From: Aporrectodea caliginosa
Taxonomy: Eukaryota > Annelida > Clitellata > Crassiclitellata > Lumbricidae
Reading direction: 5' to 3'
Assembly (NCBI GenBank): GCA_020284085.1
Contig: JACEVL010000210.1
Coordinates: forward strand, 581,001 to 645,000
DNA: 64,000 bases
The notes below the pieces were generated by a model. It saw nothing but the letters and a program-made list of their open reading frames with translations. It ran no database searches and had not been told where the DNA came from. Both the position numbers and the translations under genes were made by a program. Positions 1 through 13,700 of this stretch are shown here, piece by piece. How positions within the stretch are numbered: the stretch's first letter is position 1; every line of letters begins with the position of its first letter.

Positions 1-99
1 ATAGTGTGAGCCCATATTCTGAGTGTTTTATATGGATTTTTATGTGTCTCGTTTTCCTTAACCTTATCCTCATTCTGACTTACCATGTTGATTGTCTTT

Positions 100-600
100 C
101 CTTTTCTTCACCCTGTCCTCTTAAAATGCCGTTTTGCTTGTATCTGTGATTCATTCAGTGTCCTATAACAGTGTCCTGTTTGAACTATTAGAGTGTTTTG
201 TGCATTGTTTTGCTTGTATCTTCTGTCCATTCTTAACAGTGTTTTCTGAGTGTTCAACGTGCTGTCACTTGTATCTTCTGAATTTTCTTAAAATTATCCT
301 GTTGTTTCTGAGTGCTTTAGGTGCTCTGTTGCTTGTATTTTGTCTGTTCGTAACAGTGTTCTTTTCCTGAGTGTTTCAAATACTATTTGACTTGTATCCT
401 TGTGTTTTTTCTTTACATTATCCTGTGTCATATATCTTCATTTAATAGAACAGATGGACATACTGCAGCGAGTTACATGATAGAAAGGCCGTTGTCAAAT
501 GGATAGTGTGTTTGAGTGTTTAAGTTGTGTGTTGCTTGTATCTTCTGTTTTTTTTCTTAACGTTATCCAGTTTCCAGGGTTTAAATGCAATTTTGCTTAT
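100..600 (+). repeat. Degenerate ~60-bp minisatellite in the RNF213 intron at the window start
   Basis: Units containing GAGTGTTT...TTGCTTGTATCTTCTG...CTTAACATTATCCTG recur about every 60 bases. No coding sequence is recognised in 1-743. Confidence 0.7.
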
Positions 601-743
601 ATCTTCGGTTTTTCTTGATTTCTGCGTGTTCCCAGTGCTGCTTTAACTTGTCTTGCCTGTTTTGTTCATCTCTGCTGTTTCTCTTACCATCATCTTTATT
701 CTTCTTTCCTGTTATTATAATATTTGGGTCATTTTGATTATAG

Positions 744-931
744 GAAACTGGACTGAACTGTCCTGGCTGTGACAAGCCTGCCGAGTTTCCTGTTAAGCTT
801 CCATGCAGTCATGTTCTCTGTGCCCACTGCCTCGTTGAAACAAAACAACTGAAGGCTTACAGATGCCTTATAGCAGGATGCCTAAAGCCGTTTCCAGAAA
901 ACATTAAGCCAGTAGTGGTTACCGCCAAAAA
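744..931 (+). CDS. RNF213: RING finger exon of the RNF213-like gene
   Basis: The exon opens [15 protein letters not shown]. The zinc ligands read C-x2-C, then C-S-H-V-L-C-A-H-C, then C-x4-C (CLIAGC). This is a C3HC4 RING in which the last cysteine pair is two residues wider than the usual C-x2-C. The acceptor is TATAG at 741-743 and the donor is AA|GTTAGT at 932. The exon ends in phase 2, and the next exon (1547) supplies one base and continues without a break. In vertebrate RNF213 the RING is not essential for all ligase activity, the RZ finger being a second E3 element (known of the family). Confidence 0.9.
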
Positions 932-3900
932 GTTAGTACAAATAAATGTGTATAATGTCAGACGTGTATAGTTATATATATATGTATATAATATAGACAT
1001 ATGTATGGTATATACTGTATGTAGTTATAATTCATTTCCATAGAGACTTGGTTTAAAATAAAGATGTACTGTAATGTCTTACAGCACTGTTAATGGCTGC
1101 TAGAGGAATGACAAGTTCACACGAAAGCAATATAAAATGGTACCAGCTCGAGCTAGGAAGGAGTGACTTGGGAGTCATCCATTGCCAGCTCAAACACATA
1201 TGAAAAAGATATGAGCTCCAACACCAAGTCCTGTTATAGGACACAGGACCTTTACTTTACATAAAAATATTTTACTACACCGTTAACAACTGTACAACAG
1301 AAATGACAAGTTTACAGTACGTGAACAACAGTAGCCAAAAACAGCCAGTACCTTAAACAAGACTCAACCATTGTCTTGTTTAATGTAAAGGATTTATATT
1401 TCCACTAACTTGGTTCTTTGCTGCAGATATGATAAAAACTTATTGACTTTATGGAATATGTTAGATTAGGATGTAAGTTACCTTGTGTTTCATCTGTTTC
1501 AGTGATTGATAATGACGTATAAATGATGACGCTGCCTTTGTTTTAGGGATGGCGAAGAAAAGTACACGCTGTACAAACAGCGTTGTAACACGTTCTTTAT
1601 GGATCTTGTTTCGTGTTTCTGCTTCACGGATAACACTCCACCGGAAAATGAAGTCATCCGGAAGTTGATGGGTTACGTGACACGTAGGTCTAAAGTGGCG
1701 GAAAAGGTGGGAGGCGGAGCTGTTGCCGCCCAGCAGAGGACAAAGAAGATGTTCGAAGAGAGCTTTGATCCAACGCCTGTTGTCAGATCTTTTCTTCTGC
1801 AACTTATGCTGCAGGCAGAGTATGTTTAAAGATGTATAAGTATGGTTAATGGTTATGCATGTATCAGGATGTATAATTAAAGATGTATAAGTATATTTAT
1901 GTATGTATCATGATGTATAATTAAAGAGATGTATATTACTATGTATCAGATGTATAATTAAAGATGTATAAGTATATTTATGTATGTATCAGGATGTATT
2001 ATTACAGATAAGTATAATTAAAGATGCTTAAGTAGTGCCTATTGTCTTGCAGGTATGCACAGCTGTATCTCGCTGATGTAAACAGATGTAATAATTAAAA
2101 ATGTTTATAAGCATATCAAATGAAACTGTTTATGTATGCAATGGAAGTCTGCTCCTAGTGGGATGTGACAAGGAGAAAGCCCATGGGTTAAGTATGTTTA
2201 TGTACTAGAATCAAGACCCAGTTGACTACAGATGTATAATTAAAGATGTATAAGTATATCTATGTATGTATCAAGATGTATTACTACAGATGTATAATTA
2301 AAGATGTATAAGTATATCTATGTATGTATCAAGATGTATTACTACAGATGTATAATTAATTTGTATAAGTATATTTATGTATGTATCAGAATGATTAATT
2401 AAGATGTATAAGTCTATTTATGTGTGTATAAAGTATGCTTAATTTAGTGCCTTATTGGAACGTCTTGCAGGTACTGCACACGCTGTAATCTTATTGATGT
2501 AAACAGATTTAAGTGAAAGTTGAAAATGTTTTCTAAGCAGCATCAAATGAAACTGTTTATGTATGCAATGGAAGTCTGCTCCATGGGTAGGATCTGACAT
2601 GCTGAGAAAGCCCAATGGGTTAAGTTGTTGTGTGGTGACTGCTTGGTACTAGAATGCAGCAATCACCAGACCAGTTGACTTATGACAGGAACATAAACTT
2701 TCTGGCATATGCTGAAGCATTTCAGATTAGTTATGCCCACCCTAGAAAGAGGATCTTGAATGTTATTGTGTTTTCAACAGGAAGCCTGTTAACTTCTTGA
2801 GTACATTCTGGTATGTTTCTAATGGGTTCCTGTTAATCAATCGATCAATCAATCAATGAAAACTTACATTGCACCCCTTCAAGACCCCACTCATAGGCGC
2901 TCTTGACCCAGGCCAAACAGAAGAAGGTAGTCTTGAGTAGCTGATGGAACTTAGACTTTTGGGAGAAGGCCAAGGGAACTCATTCCATGTTGATTGACCA
3001 ACCATGGGGGTGATGATGTAATTTGACTGAAAATGTATATACTGCCAATTTTGGGACTTGATGCTATGTCTTGATTGACTGTTTGGTTTGTTCTAGTATT
3101 GAGTCGGTTCATGATTACCTGGAGCAGTACTTTGAAAATGCACGTGCCCTTGTGCAGACCGATTCGGCCCAGGTCGTCGAGCTGTGCGTTCTCTGCGTTC
3201 AGTGTCTAGAGGTAACAGAATCATATTAAAACAGATGTCAATCCCAAAACAAACATATATTACAGTGCATAAAATGAAAAAGTTTGTTATCTTTATTTTA
3301 ACTGTTTTGTTTAATGGTTTGTTGTCGTTTTTTGGATCAATGGTAGTGACACTCTTCCCACTGATCCCATGTTACACCCGCTCCTCCCTCCTGTAAAGAC
3401 ACTTCCCTATTCCCTGCGTCTCAGACTGCATGACCGAATTGTCCCACAGGCTGACAACCTATTGAGAAAAACGTTTTTAACAAGAATGCTTTATAATGCG
3501 TAATTTTATGTAAACCAAAGTGCAGATATGCAGTTCGATAAATAAAGAATATACTTACTTACTTATCACTAATCAGTACTTTATTACGCCCGAAGGCAGA
3601 AACAAAACATACATGCACAAATCTGAACAAACATAACTAATATCGACAATTTAGTAATAATAGCAATAATAGCTTCAGTATACAAATGATGTTACTGTTG
3701 CAATTGTTTTCTTTTGTTCTCACTGAGAGATAAATTGCTTCTTCATTTTTGCGTCATGTAGGACCATCATCATCGACAGCGTGCACAGTGCGATGGCGAT
3801 GTGGAGCGTTTGCACTTTGCAAGGGACCTCCTTGTTAATTCAGTCAATCTGTTGCGTGGAGATCTACTCGGCATTCAGTTGGAATCCCTCGAAGCAGTCG

Positions 3901-6900
3901 CTCGCGTCAGGTGCGGACTAATGGAGACGGCCACATGGATGCACCGCTTGTATGTGGAAAAGACTACTACTGCAGAGGTTCGACGACTGTTCGATGCTGC
4001 CAAACGGCTCTGTGATCAGGATCAGCTGAAGTGGCCAAGGTAACGGGCAACTGCATGCGATAATGTCATGTTGGGTAAATTATATTTGAAATGGATATTT
4101 GCATATCACTGCTGTAGAGCCATTGAGCTCTCAGTATTAGCCGCATGCAGAGAAACAATAAAAATGCGGTAACATTATGTTTCCATACAACACTGCATTC
4201 GCATAGTCTGATCGAGAACCAAGATGTGTAGCCAATTGTTTTAGCCATGTCGTCAGTTAAATGGCCAATGTAGCAAAAGGCCGTACTGTGGTAGAAACGA
4301 GACCTTCAATTAGCACGTTATGTTTGAAGACATAGTGAGTCAGCTGTCAATGCTGAAGACAAGAGTTTGTTTTAATTTTGTCCAGTAATAGGATATTGGT
4401 TCCTCCATAGCCACCGGATGAATGTGAAGAAATAATAGACTGGTGGATTGTAAAAAGAATTGTGTCTAACCTGTCTGGGTTGATTGCAGAGCAGAACCAA
4501 TTGTAAGGAGAGGACAAGTAAACTTTGATTTCAGTTTTAGCTTAGAGATCTTGTGACAAATAGAGTGAGATAGAGTTGAATATCATCAGCATATTGCTGG
4601 ACAATTGTGTCATGACTCATGACCTTGGTGTAGATATGGTGGAGTTGTTGTGACAAAACATATGTTCAAAATAACTATGCATATATGTATGGAGTTTTGA
4701 TGTGGACATTCATGTTGGGCATATCCCCAACCCTCTTGTCTGCATTTGCCCACATTTGTATGACCCCTAGATCCTCCCTGCTGGTGGATTTCCGTAATGG
4801 ATGACCTCTGAGAGTATTTATTAAGAGTCTAAAATGATGGTGGATTTGTGATTGTTTAGAGTCTATCTGATGCGTCAGCTTACGCGACGATTTGGAGTGG
4901 ATGCGCTGAAAGCAATTTCCGAACTTCCTAGGTTGAAATGGGTCGTACCAAAAGAAGCCCGAGGAAATAAGGCAAGTACTGAGCATTAAAGTTTAGCTAT
5001 ATTTTATTTTTGTTGTGTATATGTATTGCTCTTAGAACCCATTGTTTAAAGTTTATTGAAGCTGCTGATGTCCCAATACTATTGCAGTACCAATGTTTAA
5101 TTTACCTTGAAGTGTGATGTTAAGTCAGAAATTTCTTTGAATCGGTGCTTCGTAAAAGATTAGTAGCATTACATTGTTAGTAAGGTTAGTTCATCACTCA
5201 TTTATTCAGTGCCTCTATCAACCTCAGAGGTCAATCTGAGGTATGACCTTTGCACTGAAGGTGAAACGTGACAACAATTCAACTAGCAAAATGTGTCATG
5301 TGGGTTGCATGGTTATAAACAAATTGCAGTCTGTAAATGAAGCCTAGGATTTCAACCAGTGAGGCAGTTAGTTTGCTGGGAAAAAGTTCCCATGATATCC
5401 GATTGCACTCTTTACTGTTGAGATGATGAAGGAACATTTGCTTTACCAAGATGCTTACCGTACATGTACATATCTGAACATTTATGTAGTGTATTTTCAT
5501 AAACTCTCAAAGACATTGAAATGTGGCTCTCGAACATTTCAACACAGTACAACTTACAAAAGTTGGAACTATATCTTCAGCTGTTTGTGGAGGTGGATTT
5601 TCAGTTGAAAACTGTACCAAGAGGACAGTATGTATGTATGTATGAGAACTTGTTATAGTGCCCCTTCAAGATTTCTACTCAGAGGCGCTTCCGACTACAG
5701 TGTGGACACTGAATCGGAGTTTCACGCCGAAGCGCATGAGCAATTGTGAGTGAAGGACTTGCCCAGGGTCCCTACACGGCGGCTTGAGGTGGATTCTAAC
5801 CCGCAACCCTCCGGCTGCAAGGCACCGAACATACCCCTACACCACCACACCCCACAGTCTTTAATATGATGGCAGAGAATGTTTAGTCACTAAAATCAGT
5901 CAGTCAGTTTGATTAGTTTAGCTGAGTTTTAAACATTGTGAGACTTTTCCAGTTTCTTTTTTAACCGTAAATTATTCTTTTGATTTGTCTGTTTTGGTTT
6001 TAGAATGTTGCCGTCCCTGACCGATTTGTCGTCTGCGGTGAGAACTACGCAAAACTAAGGGAATTGGTGGCTGAGATTGTCCTTGGAAAGAACCTTGACT
6101 CCCTTGACGAAGCTCTGCAGGTTGGTTTTTCTAGCCATGAAAATATCAGTTGTTTTATCATTTGCTATTCGCAGTTTTGTATTTTAATCAGTTGTTATAA
6201 CGGTAAATGCTGCATCATCAGCAGCAGACTTTTTCCATTTACCCATGATTTGTTCTGTTGAGTTTTAGACTGATCCACGAGTTTGGCTTGGCTGTAACAT
6301 TACGAAACGGAAGTTTTAGATGACTTTCAGCTGTGTTTTGAGTAAAGGTTGTTTGAACTATCATTCTGCAACCCTTGACTGGGCTTTTGAGGACCGTTAT
6401 TGATAGGGTGAACTTTACACATATTGCGTACATTTACACATACACTCATACATTACACACATACACACACACACACATATACACATACATACATACATAC
6501 ACACATACATACACACATACATACACACCTACATGCATACATACACACGTACATGCTATTACGACTAACCACAACAAAACAGAAACTTTTTGAATCAGGG
6601 ATCATCGCAATACCGACCTGTCACATCGGAACCCGGCCTGACCTTATACTGTCTGGCTGAGTCCTTTCTCACTAAAGTTGTATAAAACTTAATTTGTCTT
6701 GTGATTGCAGAAAATTGGTGAAAGTGCAGAGGTTGTCGAATGCCTTGTTTTGCTGGCTTTCTATCGGGAAATAACAGCCACCAATCTTCACGCAGATCCT
6801 CGGCACAGACCCCCACCAGAGGTAGTGCATTCATTTCGCTCGCAATATTAGTAATAATAATAATAATATTCTTTATTGAAACAATCCGGTTGACAAACCG

Positions 6901-9900
6901 CAACTGGTTACAATGTACAGTTATGCAATTGAAACAATTCACAAGAACACAAATGACAGAAGACATAAATCTTAAATAACAATGTATTTGTCAAAGGAAA
7001 TCATTTGCAAAATGAAATTCCAGTTTCTGAGTTTTAGAGGTCTGTTAGATATCAAAACTACTTCTTTCTTTAATAATGTAAAACGTGCATCTAACAATGT
7101 TTAACAGTATATGGCAGACCAGATTTCACTCTATATGTGATGGTTTTGAACCACATGATATCGATATCATTCAAGGCTATCAATCGCATGTATCATTAAG
7201 TCACAGTGTTTTCAACATGTGATGCATTGGTGACACTGTTTTTCAGTGTCACCAATGACACTGAAAAATGGCTTGTTACTATAAATCACACACACCTGTT
7301 TCGATTTCATATCTTTCTTATCTGACTGGAAAATGATGTTCAGTTATTGTTTGTATGAACCGCCGAGAGACATGCTACTCTTTTACGTCCTGCCACACTA
7401 CTGTCAACATATCATCAGCAAGCTGGATTGTCTCTATGCTTTAATTATGGTCATCCATTCCAAAGGACGCTAGAAACAACTACATTTCCTGAGTACTATA
7501 CAGACACTCGACCACGGCCCCTCTGTCTGACTATGACCGATTGAATTGTTTTTCGTAGTCATTTCTTTCTTTCATTCATTCATTCATTCATTTGTTGTTA
7601 TAGCCCCTTCAAGAAATGAATATTTCAGAGGCGGCATCAGTTACAGTTGACCAAAATTGGATTTCATTACATGAGCTGAGTGAAGGACTTGCCCAGGGTC
7701 CCTACGCGGCGTCTTTGAGGTGGATTCGAACCCGTAACCCTCCGGCTGGTAGGCACCGAACATACCCCTCGTGCCACCCCACTTTCTTTGTAAGTGGCTG
7801 CAGTATTCAGCAAGAGCTCAATAAATGAATATATTAATCCGGCTTTAGTTGCAGTAGGCCAAACCCATGTAATTACATGTCGAGTGCTGTCGTCTAGCGT
7901 ATTAAACCAAACTACATTGTTTAGTCGACGCTTAGCGTTGATTGCAACCCTCTACCACTAGATATCGACAACAGCCCTCAGCCCTTAATGTTGACTTTTG
8001 TCAACAACAGCCTTGAAAGTGTTAATAGCTGGTACTGATTAAAAATTAATTGTTTTAAATTGTTTTAGATTTTACAGGGTTTAACAAACTTCTCCATTCA
8101 GAGTGCGTTTATCAAGAATAAGGTAAAATATTTGTATCCAATTTTAAACTGAAGTCATTCAATATTTTACATAGGTAGAAATTATGACTCAGCTAAAGTT
8201 TAGTTTTGTACTTGGTAATAAATTTTGATTTTTGAAGTTGTTCTAAGTTTACTTTATTTATGCTTTGTAATTGTTATTTAACAATGCTTTATGAGCTGCT
8301 GTAGCCACACTGTGATACAAAGTTTAGATTTTCTGTTTTAAAAGTGTCTGGATATTTCTGTACTAAAATTTAGGTCTGTGTTTTGATATCACGAGTATCA
8401 TATTTTGATGTTTTCTGTTCATTCTAGTAAAGTAAGTACTGAATAGATTTACGACACCTTATTTCACTGTTATGCATGCTGGATGCAGGTTGGTTAGTTG
8501 GTTGGTTGGTTGGTTGGTTGGTTGGTTGGTTGGATGGTTGCACCCAGACCAGGTTGGTTGGTTGTTGGTTCAATCCAACTGTACAAAATGGTTGGTTTGG
8601 TTGCCTTTGGTTGAGTTGGTTGGTTGGTTGGTTGGTTGGTTGGTTGGTTGGTTGGTTGGTTCATTGGTTGGTTGGTTGGTTGGTTGGTTGGTTGAACATA
8701 TGGTTGGTTAATGGTTGGTTGCTGGTTGGTGGCATCTTACATTGGTTGGTTGGTTGGTTGGTTGGTACGAGCCATAGATGTAGCACTTACAGAAATGCAG
8801 GGTGCCTCTTACACCCGTACGAGCCAAAACTTGTTAATCAATCCAGTTGAAGATGTCAGTTTAGCCAATTTTCAATTTTTTGCAGGATTTGGCTGTGGAA
8901 CTCGTTGGTAACAACATGAAAGGCTGCTTGCAAGCTGTACCAAAGCAGACTAACATCTTGACCGAGCTCATCTTGCACTTCAAGATTCTGCTCACCAATT
9001 CCATTAAGAATGGTCTTCAGAAACCATTTATTGAAATGATCACTGCTCCTCAGATCATGGAGGTCAGATCAATGTCCTCATTTATTGCCGAAAATAAAAT
9101 GTATTGAACATGTAAATATAATAAATAATGGACTTGATGCTAGGACTTGATGCACTAAGTTTCGTTTTCATAAACTATGCACCATTAAAGTATTTTCCTT
9201 AAATCATACATTTACATTAAATGCACCATAATACTAATATGGTATTGTATTGTATTGTATTGTATCTATCAATTTATATAATACTAATAGACAAAGTAAT
9301 TAACATCAATTTTCATTATCACATGACACTTAATTTAGATTTCAAAATCCAGGTCTAGTGATTTATGTCAGTATGTTTTCACATTGCTGTGAGGCTCGGC
9401 AAGGTTTTCAATTCTTGAGAAATGTTGTCTTTGCAAGAGAATTGTGAACTTTTCGTTTTTCTTTCGTCTAGCATGTTTTTCTACCAACGATGCCTCAGGA
9501 CGATATGGATGAGATACGGGCTGCAATTCGTGTTCCACAGGCTGGAGAAGCGCCTACATTCTACCGTATGTGCATTTCAGTTCAATGGTTTAAAGTTTTT
9601 AAGAGAATTTTTGTTTAATTTTAAAGTCAGGAGAGGAAATCACAGGTTTGTTGTTTTCACCTTGAGGTAATTTCTTGTTAAACGATTATTGCCTGTTGAG
9701 GTGCTAATGTAGTTATAATCTGTGTTTTCACTTAGAATGCATTTAGGTATTCTTTTATTCTTCAATTATCATAATTTATATAGAGCCCCTTCAAGACTAA
9801 CTATGAAACTTCTTTGTCTAACATGATATCGTTATTACATTTTATTTGCTAAAATCTTTTATAATATTTAGAACTACCGGGTGAGTTCTGACTTAAAGTA

Positions 9901-10754
9901 AATTAAAATTTCTTAACTGTTCATCTAAGATGAATATTAGATAGAGAATTTCCAGATGCCAGATTATTTTATTTCTTTGGGTTATTTATCTAGGTAAATT
10001 TCAATTTAGGTTTTTATAGTATTATTATTTTTTGTTCGCCATAGGTAGAAAAATTCTTCAGGCTCTAAGAAACTATAAAACTGAGCTAAAGGTTCTCGTC
10101 CCCAATGTGTTGCTCAAAATAACCTCTGAAAGCAAGTGCGTTAAAGCTTTCATTGTGCTAAATTATTAGTAGTATTTATTTTTATTACGAATATGAGGTG
10201 TGGATGACACAAAATCCCATTATACTTGGTGTTTAATTTGTTATTTCAGAATGTCCCAACGGCCATCCATATGTCATTGGAAATGTAAGTCTTTGCTTAG
10301 TTGTCCAACAATTTATCACTGCAATTAAGAAATCATGTCTACCAAGTACATGTGGTTAAACAGCTCTTTAGCAGTGTACAGTGGGTAATGTCTAGTGCTT
10401 TATCGCAGTGACTCTGCAGAAGTTTTTAGATTAAATTGGATCATATTATTTGCTATTGTATTAATCAGCTTTTATTGTGATAGTTCATGAATTCACCTCA
10501 AAAGTTGGGTAGCTGGTAAAGGACAAGTCTTCAAATGTTTGTGAAATGAAATAAGAGAAGTGTTCCTCAAAGATGGTGGTAATGAATTTCATTTATGAGA
10601 ACCAGTGTGTGAAAAGACTTGGAAACCACATGTACATACATGCCTACATACACAGATTTTTAAAATTTGAATTTGTTCATTGCACAGAACCGGTTTTAGG
10701 TTACGATCATGAAACAGCAAGTGTTTACTATTGGAGGAAAAGTATGAATGATGC

Positions 10755-10793
<39 letters not shown>

Positions 10794-13700
10794 GGATGTC
10801 TGGGTGATGTTGTGACTGTTCATCTTGCTAATGGTTTCATCTCATTTCATATTTGCATACTTTGTTTCCGTTGTCATTGTTTATTTCGGAATGTATTATT
10901 ACTGTCTTCTGTTCACCAGTGTGGCTGACCTGTAGCTCTGGGAAAATGTCTGCAGTGTGGTGCTGATGTAGGAGGCCAGAACTATACATTACAACAGGGC
11001 AATGTTGCCATGGTTGTCAAGTAAGGCTGCGTAGCTTGCATGCCGTGTCGCTTTCTAACAATTTCTGCTTTAACCTGTACTAGCTGCACTCACAGTAGTA
11101 GAAATTGCAGCCCCGCTTTCAGGCTTAACTTAGAGGCTTTAAGGGTTATCTGTAATCTGCACGTGTCTTCTTTGATGGTTTGCTGACAGTGTGGCAGGCC
11201 GAATCAGACGAGCAAATGTACGGTGTGTCAGGCTTCCATAGGAGGCGCCAATCACCAACTAGTGCCTGGTAATTCCCAGTATAACCAGTAAGTATCTTGC
11301 AGTGATTGGATGTCACTTAGTTGATCTTGTGTTGCAGAATCTTGGGATTTGATTCCTTATTTGTAATCACTTACTATTCCCGCAATATGGAATAGTCTCC
11401 CGCTCCAGCTCAGAAATATTCACAGTTTCCGCTTGTTTTAAACTCAATTATGCACTTATCTCTTTTCACAGGTTATTTGAGTTCATTTCGCATGTACTTT
11501 AGTTAACTTGTTAAGATTTGTTCTTTTGCCACTTCTGTTATCTCTGTGTATTTGAACATAGACCCTCAGTTCTTATCCCAATCACCTTCTTATGACGGTT
11601 AATTCAAAGATTATTCTAGGGTGACCCTTGCTAGTGGGGCTTAGGCCCTTTTAGGACTCTTCCTTTGTTTCAAGTATCTTAGATGTAACCTATTGCATCT
11701 GTCAAAACAGTTTTTGTTTGATTGGTTCTATATAAAGTGTGGTTATGGTTATACTTACGAGTATTGGATAGCTCAGATTGTTATGGTTACTTACGAGTCT
11801 TGGATGCTCGGATTGTGCAACCCGGGCCTTGTATAATATTTATTCTGGTTAGGCTAGAAATTTTGTACAGAAGGTTGCCCATTGAGATCAGCATAGTTGT
11901 GCTGTAGATTTTTTACCTGTGCATAAAGCCTAAAACAACCCTGTCAACTCATGTCACTGAAATGTCCAACTTAGCCTCACATGTGTATGTAAGTGTACAC
12001 TAATCCAAATATTCCTTTACTGCCTTGTAGGACTGTTTCTTATGATTTTGATCATTAGAATTTTGTAGAAATGTGGTATGATTTCTAACAAAATCAAAGC
12101 AAATAGGTTACATGAAAAAGTATCCTTTAATTCTTGTCTTTGCTTTAATTTAGTTGAATCTATCATTTATGTATATTGTCTGCATGCTTATAGGAATTTA
12201 GATTTTGTAATACTGGTGGTGGCTAGATAGTTCAGAGTTTGAATCACTTACCATCCAAATATCAGCAGCTCCTTTACTGCCTTGTAGGACCTGTTTCTGA
12301 TGATATGGCCTTGAAGAGCCTCATCAAGTCTGTAATAAGGTCATATGAAAGAATTAAATTTACAATCCATGTTATATCATAAGATGTGTATGATGTCTAA
12401 CAGGATCTTGCATTTAAGATTAAAATTTAGGCCAGTTTGATGATTGTCAAAATCTGTAGTGCATTGAATTAGCATTATAGATATAATTGATTTATATTAT
12501 ATCGTTACTTTTACTGTCAGCCATGCCATTATGTTTTATTTGCATTAGTACATTCTCTGATATTTATATGATATCATGATCTTGCACCCAGACATTAACA
12601 TTCTTTGGAATTGTCATACACACACTCACGCAACTCGTTACAAGACGAACTCTCAAGTGTTTCAGTCACCACGTGACAATATAAATGTGTTTGGTTCCAG
12701 TGGTGATTCGACTCGAAGGGGTCATATTCTTGGCCAGCCACAGAAGCGTGCTCCGAATCCAGAACGCAACATGTCCCCGGCATCAACGGCAATTCTTCGG
12801 ATGTTACTTCACATGTCTATGTACCTGGGTTCACTTGAAAATCCTCAGGTATATAATTAAAACCAGGTCTGAGTTTATATATTTACTACAGTATGCATAG
12901 ATGTTTCTTTAAATGCAGTAACTTTGTGTATGTCAGTACTTTACATTAACTTGATTTCCTTACTTATCTTACCTGGATTATCGTACCTTAATTATCTTGC
13001 TCTTGCATGTGAGTTTGGTAATCGTAATTGTAAACTCCAAGTTTCTAAAGTGCTACTCTAAAGCTAAACGCAGGGCATCAGCTTATTCATGAGCATTGGC
13101 TTCTTTGCATGAGCGCTGGTAGCTAAGTTGCTGTCTTTAACACTTAACGACAAGCGTGTACTAAAAGTGACTGGGAAACCATTGCAGCTCATCGTTAAAG
13201 CAGTTAAACATTGTAGTTGATGAAGAAGCTTAATTAATGTGTAATTTAACTTACAAAGGCCTCACCTATAATATTATTACCGGTACTGTTATCTTTGCTG
13301 ATGTTCTTCTCTGGACAACCTATCTGACATGACGCAGCACTCGTGAATAAGCTGGTACCCTGCTTTAAGTAGCACTTTAGAAATTTGGAGTTTACGATTA
13401 CTGTTACAGTTCTTAATTTTCAGAAAATTTTATTTTTAAAAATTTGTCACTTATTGTCGGTGAGTTGTGTGAGCTTAAGACATGGTGACCAAACTAATCA
13501 TTTGTCATCACATTTTCTCTGTTTGTTAACAGGCTGTCAGCCCAGCAATATTTCCGGCCATCCCACCTGGTGCTGTTTCCAAATTCCTTCTGGATCATGC
13601 TCAAGTCGATTTAGAAACCATACACAGTGCAACTGGACACAGCGAAGATGACGTCATTGTCTTCATGCACATCCTCATCGACTCAATGCTTCGTACATCA

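Noticed and set aside
8472..8850. Trp-Leu-Val-Gly repeat proteins
   Set aside because: Translation of a GGTT microsatellite inside an intron, open in several frames at once.
10045..10135. Open stretch [20 protein letters not shown] with splice-like borders between exons 10 and 11 of the RNF213-like gene
   Set aside because: Its 91-nt length breaks the phase between exon 9472-9565 and exon 10250-10284, which join perfectly without it.
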